Source: Ehretia macrophylla
Lineage: Eukaryota > Streptophyta > Magnoliopsida > Boraginales > Ehretiaceae
Direction: 5' to 3'
DNA: 64,000 bases
Assembly (NCBI GenBank): GCA_037974665.1
Contig: CM075765.1
Span: forward strand, 16,549,501-16,613,500
A model generated the notes under the pieces. That model saw nothing but the letters and a program-made list of their open reading frames with translations, was not told the DNA's origin and searched no databases. A program made the translations under genes and the position numbers. Shown here piece after piece: positions 24,761-35,567 of the stretch. Numbering within the stretch: position 1 is the stretch's first letter; the number at the start of each line of letters is the position of its first letter.

Positions 24761-25991
24761 AGAGTAAAGGACCAAAATAGTCCTTTATCTTATAAATTTT
24801 TTGACATTTTCGTCCCTCATTTACAAATCGTGACATTTTAGTCCTGCATATTTTATTTTGTGACAACATTAGTCTTTTTTGTAAAAACTGTTAAAATTTT
24901 AACAGTTCTCTCACGTACAGCTCACGTGACCCCCAAATTTCAAATTTAGAAGGGCAAAATCGACATTTTACAAAATATGCCCCAATTCTGGGTCATCTTC
25001 TTCACCCATCAACCCAACCCTAACACTGCTAACGATCCAACCATTGGATCATCCTACTGTCAAGGGAAAATTACTTGCCGTGTTTCGGCGACCTCAGCGC
25101 CATCGTCATATCGCGAATTTGACGTCGACAGCACCACGAACTGCCATCTTGCAGTTCGCCACTGTCTTCATCTCACCGGCGCCACCACCGGCCACGACAA
25201 GCTTCATTGTCACCACCATTAGCTTTGTTTCATCGCTACGAACCTTCCTGTACCATCCAAGGACTTCAAAGCACCTCCGACGACGTCCGCCGTCACCTTG
25301 CAGTGCCGCCTTATTTGGCTCCATTGCCGATGATGTTTTGACCATATGAAGAACTGAACTTGCTTCATCAAAAAAGCAATAATTGTAGTATTGCATGTTA
25401 AGTCCACTTGTGAAAAAGATTGACAAATTATAACTCATGTAGATTTTTATGTCTCTATTAACTGAAAGACGAGCTATAATGTCTCTATTAACTGAAAGAC
25501 AAGTTGGTGGGTATGGTGGATATGGTTCTTGGTATGGTGGTGATAAAGAGTTGGTGGTAGTGGTGATCAAGGTGAAGGAGAAGGTGATGGTGGTGCGGTG
25601 GTGATGATATGAATGATGATAAGCCAAAAAGAAAAGAAATTAGCTGAAATGACGATTTTGGCCCTCAGGGTATCTCTAATAGGGAGGGCAAAATACAAAA
25701 CTTACTATTTTTTGCTATTTTTAGAGACTCGGGTCTCTAAAAATCATTATTAATAATTTAAATATACATGGGACCTATCACTTTTGCCAACTTTTGAGTT
25801 AAAATAGAGACCCATACTACACACTTGGCTCAAACACGTGCTGCACATGTGACATTTCCGTTTGGATTCTAACGGAAAGACTAACGTCGCCACAAATAGA
25901 AAGATGAGGGATTAAAATGTCACGATTCGTAAATAAGAGACGAAAATGTCAAAAACTTTTAAGATAAGGGACAATTTTAGTCATTTATTCT
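24761..25991. mobile_element. Long-TIR (Mutator-like) element with a GC-rich internal segment
   Basis: The left end AGAGTAAAGGACCAAAATAG and the reverse-complemented right end AGAATAAATGACTAAAATTG begin inverted repeats of about 110 bp. The two arms share TTTTTGACATTTTCGTC and CGTGACATTTTA. Long TIRs of this kind point to Mutator-like elements, though no clean 9 bp target duplication was found (T-rich flanks). The interior holds a GC-rich patch (about 25060-25330) with opposed short ORFs and no recognisable domain. It lies inside the region 24382-26065 that is missing from the paralogous block, so it is private to this copy. Confidence 0.65.
25443..25504. repeat. Tandem duplication of a roughly 31 bp unit
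   Basis: ATGTCTCTATTAACTGAAAG occurs twice in a row, starting at about 25450 and 25481, followed by ACGAG or ACAAG. It lies inside the long-TIR element. Confidence 0.75.
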
Positions 25992-26065
25992 TTTATATAT
26001 ATATATATATATATAATTGTCAAATTGAGTGATTTTAACTTTCCATTAAACAAAACTTTTGAATT

Positions 26066-26520
26066 AGCCCCCGTTTAGTAGTATATATATTTTTGAATAA
26101 TTTGAAAGGTTTGAAGTGCAGATCCCTAGATAACCTTCCAAATAATCAATTGGCCACTGATGTATATAAAGCTGCCGGCGTTATACAACTTACGATTCTT
26201 GAGAAGTCATGGTCCCGACTGTTCATATATATTGGAGGCATGCTCAGTTGTGGCCAAGTAACGCCTTTATGTGGCCATTCAATTATTGAATCTCTTGACC
26301 AACAAATAAACGATGGAAAAGATAAGATGGTATTTGAGTTCACAAATTGGACTTGGAGGCATTGTGCATGCAAATATGTAATGTATAATCAAACAACAAT
26401 TTGGTGGTCTCCAATCTGCAGGCTATCAGAAGAGATGGCAACGTGACCTGAGAATCTGACAGGACTGAAGTGGAGGTTTTGTACGAACCAACGTGAATAT
26501 GGACCTAATGTGAAGAGTCT
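26066..26520 (+). other. Segmental duplication block, distal part (copy 1)
   Basis: It matches about 59135-59800 with a private gap. Shared phrases include GAATAATTTGAAAGGTTT, GGAGGCATGCTCAGTT and GACAGGACTG. The 117-codon ORF at 26093-26446 is disrupted in the paralogous block and resembles no family I know, so I do not call it a gene. Confidence 0.75.
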
Positions 26521-26613
26521 TTCTTTTTATGCGGACATCTTTTTGCTTTGTCACATGTCAAATCATCAAATTTTTTAATGCACAAAACACGAATAGTAGC
26601 AGCATTATCAATT

Positions 26614-27005
26614 GGGAAAATTTTATATTTAATCTTTATTATTTATAAAATATATTAATTTAATTTCTATTATTTAAAATATATTAATTTAATCTTTATT
26701 ATTTTACCAAAAGTTTTAATTTCATCCCTATTATTTAAAATATCTCAATTTAGTCCCTATTATTTTTAAAAAAAAAATTAATTTCATCCATATTTAAAAA
26801 AAAAAATTAATTTCGTCTCTATTATTTTATTAAAGTTTCAATTCGTCTCTATTATTTAAGGAGAAAATTAAATTTTTTTGAGAAATAATAAGGAAGAAAT
26901 TAAAACTTTTAGAGAAACAATAGAGACTAAATTGAGACATTTTAAACAATAAAGACTAAACTGAAATTTTTTGCAAACAATAGGAACTAAATGTGAGATT
27001 TCCCC
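26614..27005. repeat. Mutator-type MITE with 9 bp target duplication
   Basis: The element is 392 bp, starts GGGAAAATTTTATATTTAAT and ends GAACTAAATGTGAGATTTCCCC, an imperfect inverted repeat extending well inward as T(A/C)TTTATTATTT and AATAATAAAG motifs. The 9 bp TTATCAATT stands immediately on both sides (26605-26613 and 27006-27014). No coding capacity. Size, AT content and 9 bp duplication point to a non-autonomous Mutator-like element. Confidence 0.8.
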
Positions 27006-27014
27006 TTATCAATT

Positions 27015-27487
27015 TATCCTCATTATAGAAATAAGTGCCCTTTTTACCCTTTAATATTGCAATTACAAAATTAACCTTGTGGATTAACCTAGGATAAGAA
27101 ATATCAATCATTTTTACCTTTATACTCTCGCACAATACCCAAGAAATCAAATACCACTTTCACAAAACCAATGCAACTACTGTTCATCTCCACAAAAAAC
27201 ATATTCATCTCTCTACACAAATCTTTACAAGGCTTTACATATGTACATTATTTTTCTATCAATATTTCATATACATAGACTTGATCTTTTTAACTCCCTC
27301 AAGCTTCAAGTTTATCTATTATGTAATTCTTTGAGTAAAATCATTGATAATTGATGTACTATGTTATGATATTCTTAGGACAGTGTCTGGAAAGTTTTGC
27401 AAGTATTCAACTTTGCATAGGTGATAGGACCCCTATATTTTTTATTAGATATATATTGTTCATTATATATTGGGTTGTGTATGCACG
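27015..27487. other. AT-rich intergenic DNA
   Basis: No gene, RNA or clear repeat is seen in this stretch between the MITE and the outer solo LTR. Confidence 0.5.
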
Positions 27488-30400
27488 TGTAAGACCCAAC
27501 CCAAAAAAAGGAAAGGAAAGGAAGAAGAAGGGAGATCAAGATTAACCCCAATTGAAGGAGGATAATACTCTTAGCCAGTTTTAACTCCTGAATCTTTTAT
27601 TAGGCGAGGATTATTAAGTGTTATGTTTTTTTTTTTTTTTTTGTATTTCACCATGCATGCAGTTCCATATGCTTAAATTCATTTGAAATTCGATTGATTG
27701 CGTTTGACCCATAATAGGTGAGGACTAATTAGAGGTTTATGTGATTTTGGTACTTCGAGATATGTTGGTATCTATATGTTTAAGTCAACCTAAATTCGAT
27801 TAGTTGATTAAATCCATAGTTTTTTTTTTTTTTTTGGTGAAGATTAAATCCATAGTTGGTGAATAAGGAATTGTGTTATTTTTGTGTGTTATGGTGTGTA
27901 TAGTGTAGTTACATGCTAAATAAGAAAGTTTTGTGTATGTGTCATATCGGGTGGGTGTTGGTGGGCATGGTGGGTTTGGTCAATTAGCTCACAGTGTAGA
28001 GCCTTGTCTTCTCTTGCTTAGGTATTGCTGTGATGCCCGAAAATTTTATCACATATTTCTTTATAACTGTTGCATACCTGCTTGAGCATTCTTACGTGCA
28101 TAATTTTTCTTGCTTAATTACTTTACTTTGAGGTTACTATTCATAAGATTTTCGACTGTTTTAAAAGTGCAATTTAATATTTTTTCTAAGTCATATGACA
28201 TATAAAAGGAACCGAAAACTTGTCATTTTAGGCTTTTGAGCTCGGGAGCATACAAATAGAAAATAGTTTTCGTATCAATTGAATAGTGTTACGTATGTAA
28301 CAATACTAATTTCAATTAGTTAGCATTAGATTAAAGTTTAAACGTATTTGACCAACCTTTTTATGAGGTTTGACTTAGCAAAACTTAACATATAATATCA
28401 ATATACTTAACATAACACAACACACACATTTTATCATAAAAAACAAAAGCAAAAATACCTTTTTTGTCCCCTCCTTTGGCCGACCACTTCAAGGAGAAAA
28501 AGAGAAAAATTGCTTCATCAAATCTTGCATTTTGGCCATCTAGCTTAGGTTTTGGAGTTTGGTTGAGCATCCTAGGGTCTCCAACAAGCCTTCTAGCCTC
28601 TTGAATGTGAGGGAGATGCATTATTATTGCTTTCAAAGTTTAAGCTTAAATATTGAATTTCTTCATTTGTCAATTATAGCTATAAAACTTGTTATGAATG
28701 CTTATTATGTGTTTATTAGGACCTATAGAGTTAACTTTTGAAGCTTGTTATCAAATTTTATGGTTGAATGTTGAGATTGAATGAAGAAGATGATGAATAG
28801 TGCTCAAAATTAGGCTTTTGCTAAAACGTGCTAAATGGATTGAATTGAGGCTTCCTTTAGATGCTTTAGATGTTAGTGGAACTAGACAAAGGCCCACGTG
28901 AAGTTGAATCACCCAAAACCGAGCTAAATTACGAAATTAGTCGACTTTAAAAAGGGGACTTTTATCGTTGTGCAATCCGGGCACGTTTGGGCTATGGTTT
29001 GGGTATCCTTGGGGTAAGGAAGCACTTTTGGTGCTTTTGTTACGTGAAATTGGGGTTCGGTTAGTATAGTTGTAGTTTAAACCCGCTCGGGGCCTTCCCG
29101 AGCTTTTGCTTCTAAAATGGGTTTTTATGATCTTTATTGGTGTCTTTTGGCTTAGTTAGGAAGGTAGTATGGTTAGGTTATGGGTTGGTAACCTTGAAGT
29201 ACTCTTAGGAGATGAAAAGCTTGGTTAAAGAAAGGGGAAATGTAGTATTTGGCTTATTTTGATGCATCTTGAGCTTGTAGTAGTGTTGTCATGCATTATA
29301 TTGTTTGTCTAAACTTCAATTGAGCTATTCAAATAGATAGTAGGGAAAATTTATGTTGAATGCCTCTTTTGGAGACTATAATGCTATATTGTGTATTTGT
29401 TGGCTTACATTGTAATTATTTACGAGGGTGGACTACCTTGTCGACCTTCCTACTTGCTATTTGTTGTTGTTGGAACTTGTGTTTTGAATTCGGGGTTGCG
29501 CAACCTTTTTCGGACATGGTAACGTCTAGAAACACGGGCGGCGTCGGGCTTACCGTGCTCCCTCGACTACTATGGTGCCTATTCCCTTCTCGCTGAGCAT
29601 ACTCCACTACCTCTGAGGTGAGGTTCACCTGCTGAGGGCATATGGACCTACCTCAGGAGAAAGGGTCGTAGGATCGGGATACATCTGAAGTATCCCAACT
29701 TGTTGGTGTATGGGTTTGTCGGAACTTGCGTAAAGTTCGTGGCTCGTGATTGAAGACTTGAAGTGAAACCGTATCCTTTTTAATGTGGTTAATTATTTGG
29801 CTATTTAACCTTGTTGGTTTATGTTGTATATATATGATTTCTTGTGTTTGCATATCATATTGCACGCCCCGCTACGTTGCATCACTTCCCTCGCTGGGCA
29901 ACATTGCTGCTCACTCCTCATTTGACATGTTTCAGGAGAAGCTGAGGTAGACCCCCAGCTAGTAGTAGTAGTTGAAGAGGAAGAAGTGCAAGTTGAGCAG
30001 CTTCCGTGACTTTGTGTGATAAGGTGGATCATATGTGCAGTTTGCTTAGAGTTCATGTTAAATGTTGTGTTTTGAGGCCTTGGGGTCTTGTATATATGTT
30101 GGTAGTTGAAATCTTGTATGATAGAGAAAGTCGATGGATTGTAATAATGGATTTTAGATTACATCTTCTATTGCATGCTTGGGTGTTTACTATCTTACAA
30201 GTAGAACTTAATTATGGTTGTATCTAACTACTTTTAGTTAAAGTCAACTTGCCTCGCATGCTTGTGTGTTTAAGTAAATTTCTTCACTCCAAGGCTCGGA
30301 TGGCCTTGTGATCATGACTTAATTATATATATATATATATATATCTTGAAGGATAGTTGTAATTGTTGTTGTTGATAAATCAAATACTTTGTGTGGTTAG

Positions 30401-31653
30401 TTGCAGGTAACCTTTTAGTCCCCGGTATAGAGGAGACTCTGTCCGAGTGATGGATCCGGACTTGACCTATAGCGTGAGATTGGGTTCGGGGCGTTACAAT
30501 TGCAGTAGAAACGTGAAAGCAACTAGGAGAATTGGGAATAAAGGAATTAAGAATAGCTAAGGATAGTATGTTGAGCTTAAACCCAGTAGTTTATTAGTTG
30601 GTGTCCTTCTTCTTTGATTATGGCTTGTAATGAAAATAATAGCAGAAAAAAGGGGAAAATGAAACATATTAAGCTAAAATTGAGCTAAGAACTTACGAAA
30701 GTGATATTGATTTATTTTAATGGAATCATTCATGTGCTCACTCATGGTGCATTTTCTATTATGAATTGCCTTTTTGATTATATTATAGAATATTTCTATT
30801 TTATATGCCAAGTTGCAGTAGTACTTATTTGATAAAAATAAAGTATCAACGTGATATGGCGGCCTCTTTTGTTGCTTACTCATGATATTATTGATCGTTG
30901 CTGTTGAAAGGGGTGCGGCCTACTTTGTCGCCCTCTTCAAATTAAAATGATTATTGAATGAAGGTTGCAATTTATATGTGTCCTTGTGTCTTGTTTGAGC
31001 CCAGTGGTAGCGTCGTGGCACACTAGGTGGTATCGAGTTTGCCACGCAAAGACATGACTACCATGATCTATTCCCTACTCAGAATGGACGGAGTGTTCCA
31101 TGAAGAGCGGGTCGTAGGATTCGGCGTACTTCCGTAGTACAACCATATTGGGTAATATAAGTATTTATGTTCGTGACAGGTGGTATAAGGGTAACACTTT
31201 CAGCAACTTGGACAACATATCCTCCTTCTGTGATTCTACTTAAATATACTTCATGTGATTATTTGGGATTCTTTCTTTTTGTTTTGGACATAAATCTTGT
31301 TATTTCCTTTGCAACAAATAAAAGAGTATTTTGCAAAATCACACATTTGCACATCCTCACTGAGCTTTAAAGCTCATCATGTGTATTTATAAATGTCACA
31401 TGTGAAGATTTTAGATAGCAGGGTGTGATGACAACATGGATGTATGTGAAATCTTTTTGGCTTGTACAGTTTGTTTAGAATGTCTCTGAGTTAGGAGAAT
31501 TTTTGTTGTGTATATTTACATCCTAAATACAACAACTAGTTTGTGTCCCACGTGTTCGATTATTTACCACTTTAGCTGTTTAGTTTAAATATCCTCGCTT
31601 GTTTGGGTCGTGTCTTGGCTTGGATCTAGGTAGGATTTGGTCCGGGCATGACA
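27488..31653 (+). mobile_element. Outer solo LTR (Tekay/Del-like), split by a second LTR
   Basis: The left end is TGTAAGACCCAACCC at 27488 and the right end GGTCCGGGCATGACA at 31653, giving TG...CA termini. The flanks are GCACG (27483-27487) and ACACG (31654-31658), four of five bases matching. Without the inner LTR it is about 1.7 kb. A block near 31000-31150 (GGACGGAGTGTTCCATG, then GGGTCGTAGGATT) is shared with the inner LTR and with the LTR at 39297-42870, so all three belong to related long-LTR Ty3/gypsy families. No internal coding region is present, so this is a solo LTR left by recombination. Confidence 0.75.
28029..30498 (+). mobile_element. Inner solo LTR with perfect 5 bp target duplication
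   Basis: It begins TGTGATGCCCGAAAATTTTA at 28029 and ends GGTTCGGGGCGTTACA at 30498, 2470 bp. ATTGC lies directly on both sides (28024-28028 and 30499-30503), so the ends are exact. It contains a GGGTCGTAGGATCGGGATAC block and several short ORFs that match no protein I know. The TGTAACGCC/GGCGTTACA type of end and the large size resemble Tekay/Del chromovirus LTRs. It lies inside the older LTR 27488-31653. Confidence 0.9.
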
Positions 31654-31735
31654 ACACGGGTTTTTTTTTTTTTTTTAAGTAGTTTAAATTTTGACTGTTC
31701 ATAGTAGTTTTGTGTTTTCTTGTTTATTTATGAGG

Positions 31736-31933
31736 TTTATCGCAATCTGAAACATGAAATAATGGTTTGATATGTATGTATATGATGTATTTGTGTATGT
31801 ACGAGTTCATTATTTTTTTTCTAGGTCATTCTGCTTTATCGCAATCTGAAACATGAAATAATGGTTTGATATGTATGTATATGATGTATTTGTGTATGTA
31901 CGAGTTCATTATTTTTTTTCTAGGTCATTTTGC
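31736..31933. repeat. 99 bp direct tandem duplication, two copies
   Basis: A 99 bp unit starting TTTATCGCAATCTGAAACAT is repeated immediately, with one mismatch near the end (CTGC versus TTGC). Such near-identity marks a recent local duplication. Confidence 0.95.
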
Positions 31934-32584
31934 ATACATCAATGTAATACGGTAAATTTTTATTGTTTGTTTTTTGGAAAGAAAGAATGTTAATGTATGA
32001 AGGATTAGAGCATCATAAAAATTTGAAACCAAGATTAATTTGGAGTTTGTTTGAAGATGAAAGAGTTCTTTTTCTTTTCATTTTGGGACAATCTTTGCTT
32101 TAAAACCTGTTGAATAGCTGATAACAAAATATAAGTTTCACGATGAAAGTTTTGATCTATTCGAAATTTCATATTGGTTACTGTAGAATTAGGCCAAGAT
32201 TTAGGCTCTCGCCACGTCGTTTGTAATTCTTGTTAATTTTTCACTTACTTCTAGTGTTTCTTAAAATTTATTTTTGACAATTACGATTCTCATTTTTCTT
32301 TCATTCTTATGATTTTCATTTTTTAATGATGCATAAAATCAAAATTCACTTATGGTTTTACGATTTTGGATCACGCCATTTTATGGTATGATATACATAA
32401 CATATTATTGGTACTTGAGTTCGCTTAGATGTAGTTATAGGATCTATAACATGGATATGCGGATAGATGTATTTTTTTTTTTTACTTTGTAAGATATATA
32501 GGAGTCCATTTTTAGTCCCTAATATCATAGGGAACTAATTTCAATTTTCAATTTTGTGTTCATGATTTTTGGTGATTCCTCATT

Positions 32585-32875
32585 TATACTTAAATTTTGT
32601 TGTAACGGGAACTTGAATTTTGTTATAACGGGAATTTAAATTTTGATTTTGGTTTGAATTTTGTTATAGAGGGAAATTAAACTTTCATTTGTAATTGAAT
32701 TTTGTAGGAGCGAGAACTTCAATTTTGATTTGCACTTGAATTTTGTTCTAACAGGAAATTAATTCTGACTTGAATTTCATTATAGCAGGAAAAATGAACT
32801 TTTATTTCCAATTGAATTTCGTAAAAGCAAGATCTTCAATTTTAATTTACACTTGAATTTTGCATAGGAAACTTC
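32585..32875. repeat. Diverged array of TTGAATTTTGTTATAACGGG-like units
   Basis: About six degenerate copies follow each other in two alternating forms: TTGAATTTTGTTATAACGGG (32612 onward) and TTGAATTTTGTAGGAGCGAG or TTGAATTTCGTAAAAGCAAG. Spacing varies from about 25 to 60 bases. No coding frame runs through the array. Confidence 0.6.
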
Positions 32876-33317
32876 TTATACAACTAAAATGTGATGTGTG
32901 AGAATAATCTCAAGGGAACTTATACAACTTGAAGGAAAATAATGAAAAAGTCAACTAGAATTGCAACTTATACAATTCATTTTTCCAAGTAGCTTTTCTT
33001 TATTTTATTTAGGATAAAAAATTTTATGGGCTACTAAGTTATCATGTGAGTCTTATTTTGTCCACTCAACTATAAATGGTTTCAAAAGTACCATTAGTTT
33101 ATAGAATTGGTTCCAATATGGCCACTTTGTTAACTTGCCATCCAAAATACATTAATGGGAACCGAACCACATGCCAATCACCTGACAAACTAAGGGTAAA
33201 ATTGTCAATTTAATATTTTAATTACAAAACTGTCTCTTAAAAAAGAACTATTTATTGTTTTGCCCAATCCCCAAATATCCCATTCAATACAGACAACATT
33301 CCCAAACCCAATTCTAA

Positions 33318-33800
33318 GGGTGTGTTTGGATTGAGGGGGATGAAGTTTAATAAATGAGAGAAAATGAGAGTATCATAAAGAAAATGAGTGGAGGGGGTCA
33401 AATCATGTTTGGATTGCATAATTTTATAAATAAGAGAATCATAAATGATGATTAGTATTCTTTGTTTGGATTAGAAAGAAAATGGAAGGGAAGAATTTTT
33501 TTGTGTAAAATGACTTTTATACCCTTTTCTTAAATAGGGTTTGTCTTTATTATATAGTTGGTAGGATGGTAATTATCTAAAATTGAAGGGTAAAATTGTC
33601 TTTACAGGAAATAAGATTTTTCTCTCTCTTCATTTTACTCCAGATCGGGGTGATGGTATTTTGGAGATATAAAGGGGCTAAACTCATCCACTGCCTACCC
33701 CCACCATCCATGAACCCTGAAACCAAACAAGAGAAATGACTAAAAGCCCTCCTTCTACTACCACTCCCTTCCCTCCATTTCCCCCAATCCAAACACAGTG
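33318..33800. repeat. PIF/Harbinger-like MITE, TAA target duplication
   Basis: It begins GGGTGTGTTTGGATTGAGGG and ends CCCCCAATCCAAACACAGTG. TAA lies on both sides (33315-33317 and 33801-33803). 483 bp, no coding capacity. Confidence 0.8.
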
Positions 33801-34679
33801 TAAAGCTGTGTTCTTTTTTTCTCTTTTGAAAGGGAAGACAGTTTGAGAGATGAGTGTTGGAGGAGGGGAAGAGGACGCTGTGAAAGCTGGAGCTGGAGAG
33901 GAGGTGATGGGCATATTTGTGACCATTGAGAAAGGGCTAGCGAAGCGATGTAAGGAAAAACAAAAGAAAAAAAAATTAGGATCGAGAACTCATTGGAGTG
34001 TTGAGTGCTCTAATACCATATAAGCAACTCCAACACTAAAGCCAAAGTAGAGAGTCAAACCCCAAAATTATGCTCCAACAAACTAGCCAAATTTTTAGCC
34101 AAAATTTAATTCTCGCTAGATTGTTGTTGCTGCTCGGCACACCTAGCGAGTCACTTTGGTTTTTAATTTTTAATTTTTTTCCTGTCAATCTATTTCAACA
34201 GAGCAAGTTGGTGAGATTTTTGTCCATCTTTTCAACAAAAGCAAACATTAGCGTTCTGTTAGTGAGTTGCTTTTTTTTTTTTGGTCAATCTAGTTTAACA
34301 AAACACCACTAGTTGGTGAGATTTTTGTCCATCTATTTCAACAAAGGACCAACATCAGCGTTCTGTTTGTAATTTTTTTTCCCGGTCATGAGCGATTCTG
34401 TTTGTGAGATTTTTGATTTAGTTTTATATTAATTATGATTTGTTTAGTATATATTGTTGGAGTGAAATTGAAATAGAGAGTTTAAAATAAAGAATATTGT
34501 CGGAGTAACATTGAAATAAGGAATTTCGAAACTAGAGAATCATCAATTTCAAGGCTGCATAAATATGTGACAAGAATTACAAATACAAATTTGGAATACA
34601 AAGATAAAAGGCCCAAGATGAGGGTTTGCAGTGCATCCGTAGTAGAGCTAGCTTTCGGATGGTTGACTCTTTCCTAATA

Positions 34680-34818
34680 GGGAGCGTTTGGTTCACGAAA
34701 TATTTTTAACAAACCAAACACTTTTAATCATGTTCTCGAGAATAATATTCCTAAAAATGATATTCTTAAAAATGTCATTCTCGGAAATAAAAAATCTATT
34801 CGTGAACCAAACGTCTCC
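34680..34818. repeat. Short MITE with near-perfect terminal inverted repeats
   Basis: GGGAGCGTTTGGTTCACGAA at 34680 pairs with TTCGTGAACCAAACGTCTCC ending at 34818. TA stands on both sides. The interior continues as a loose palindrome. Superfamily not certain: TA suggests Tc1/Mariner, but the TIR resembles other classes. Confidence 0.65.
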
Positions 34819-35567
34819 TATAATGTGAATGCTATGAATGCTTCATGGAGATTTAAGAACACTATTATTTTATTGTATTTTGACTTTTTTTTTCCTTGGT
34901 TGAATGCAAAAATTCAAATAGCAGATAGGGAGTTTTTTTTTATTGTCCAAAAATAACAAAAGATAGGGAATTTTTTTCAAGGAATTGATTTTTTCGTGGA
35001 ATTTGCCTCGTTTGATTTCTAATACTAAGCCTGCTTTGAATTGAACAAATGTCAAGTACATGTTTTGGGAGGCAAACCGGCCGATTGATGCAAATATTGT
35101 ATTTTGTTTTTTCAAGGAGGCACAAATTTTTTTAAGATCCATTAGTATCCAATTTTTAGGTAATTTCTAATGTTTCTTATCTTTTAAAAATCAAATTAGG
35201 ATAGATCTAAATTTATTGTTGATGCTTTTTCAAGAATTCTGAAGAAATTTAGGAGTTTTAAACGAATTGAAAAAAAAGAAGAGGAATTAGAGAATTATTA
35301 ACAATTTCAAATATTTATTATAAGAAATTTGAATAAAAGTTGGGCAAATTGGAGCCAAAGTGCGAATAAATTAAAATTTTATGCCTGCTTTGAGTAATTT
35401 ATGCTGAATTGACTATTTTACCCCTGTATGCATTGTTTTGTTACTGTTTTTTGGTTGAAATGTTAACAGATGGCACTTTAGAACCATTTTATAAAACTAA
35501 TGATACCTTTGGAACCATTCATAGTTGAGTGAACAAAACAAGACTCACATGACAGTTTAATGATCCC

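Larger units (their letters stand above)
31654..33027. other. AT-rich intergenic DNA with two repeat features
   Basis: No gene is seen. It holds the 99 bp tandem duplication and the TTGAATTTTGTTATAACGGG-type imperfect repeats listed separately. Confidence 0.5.
33028..35567. mobile_element. Long-TIR (Mutator-like) element of 2.5 kb containing two MITEs
   Basis: The left arm from 33028 and the reverse complement of the right arm ending about 35567 share about 110 bp: both contain CATGTGAGTCTT, TTCACTCAACTAT or TCCACTCAACTAT, and AATGGTT, ending near GTTAAC. Inside are MITEs at 33318-33800 and 34680-34818 and a GC-richer patch at 33840-33950 with a 58-codon + strand ORF (33850-34023, MSVGGGEEDAVKAGAGEEVM) that I cannot assign. 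A 106 bp internal repeat starts at about 34208 and 34314 (GTTGGTGAGATTTTTGTCCA). A clean target duplication was not found. Confidence 0.6.

Noticed and set aside
25106..25627. 173-codon minus ORF inside the long-TIR element
   Set aside because: It runs through GGTGATGG-type simple sequence and a tandem duplication. It may cover a captured piece, but the ORF as such is not supported.
29360..30227. Several ORFs of 70-83 codons
   Set aside because: They overlap on both strands inside a solo LTR with exact ends and match no known protein.
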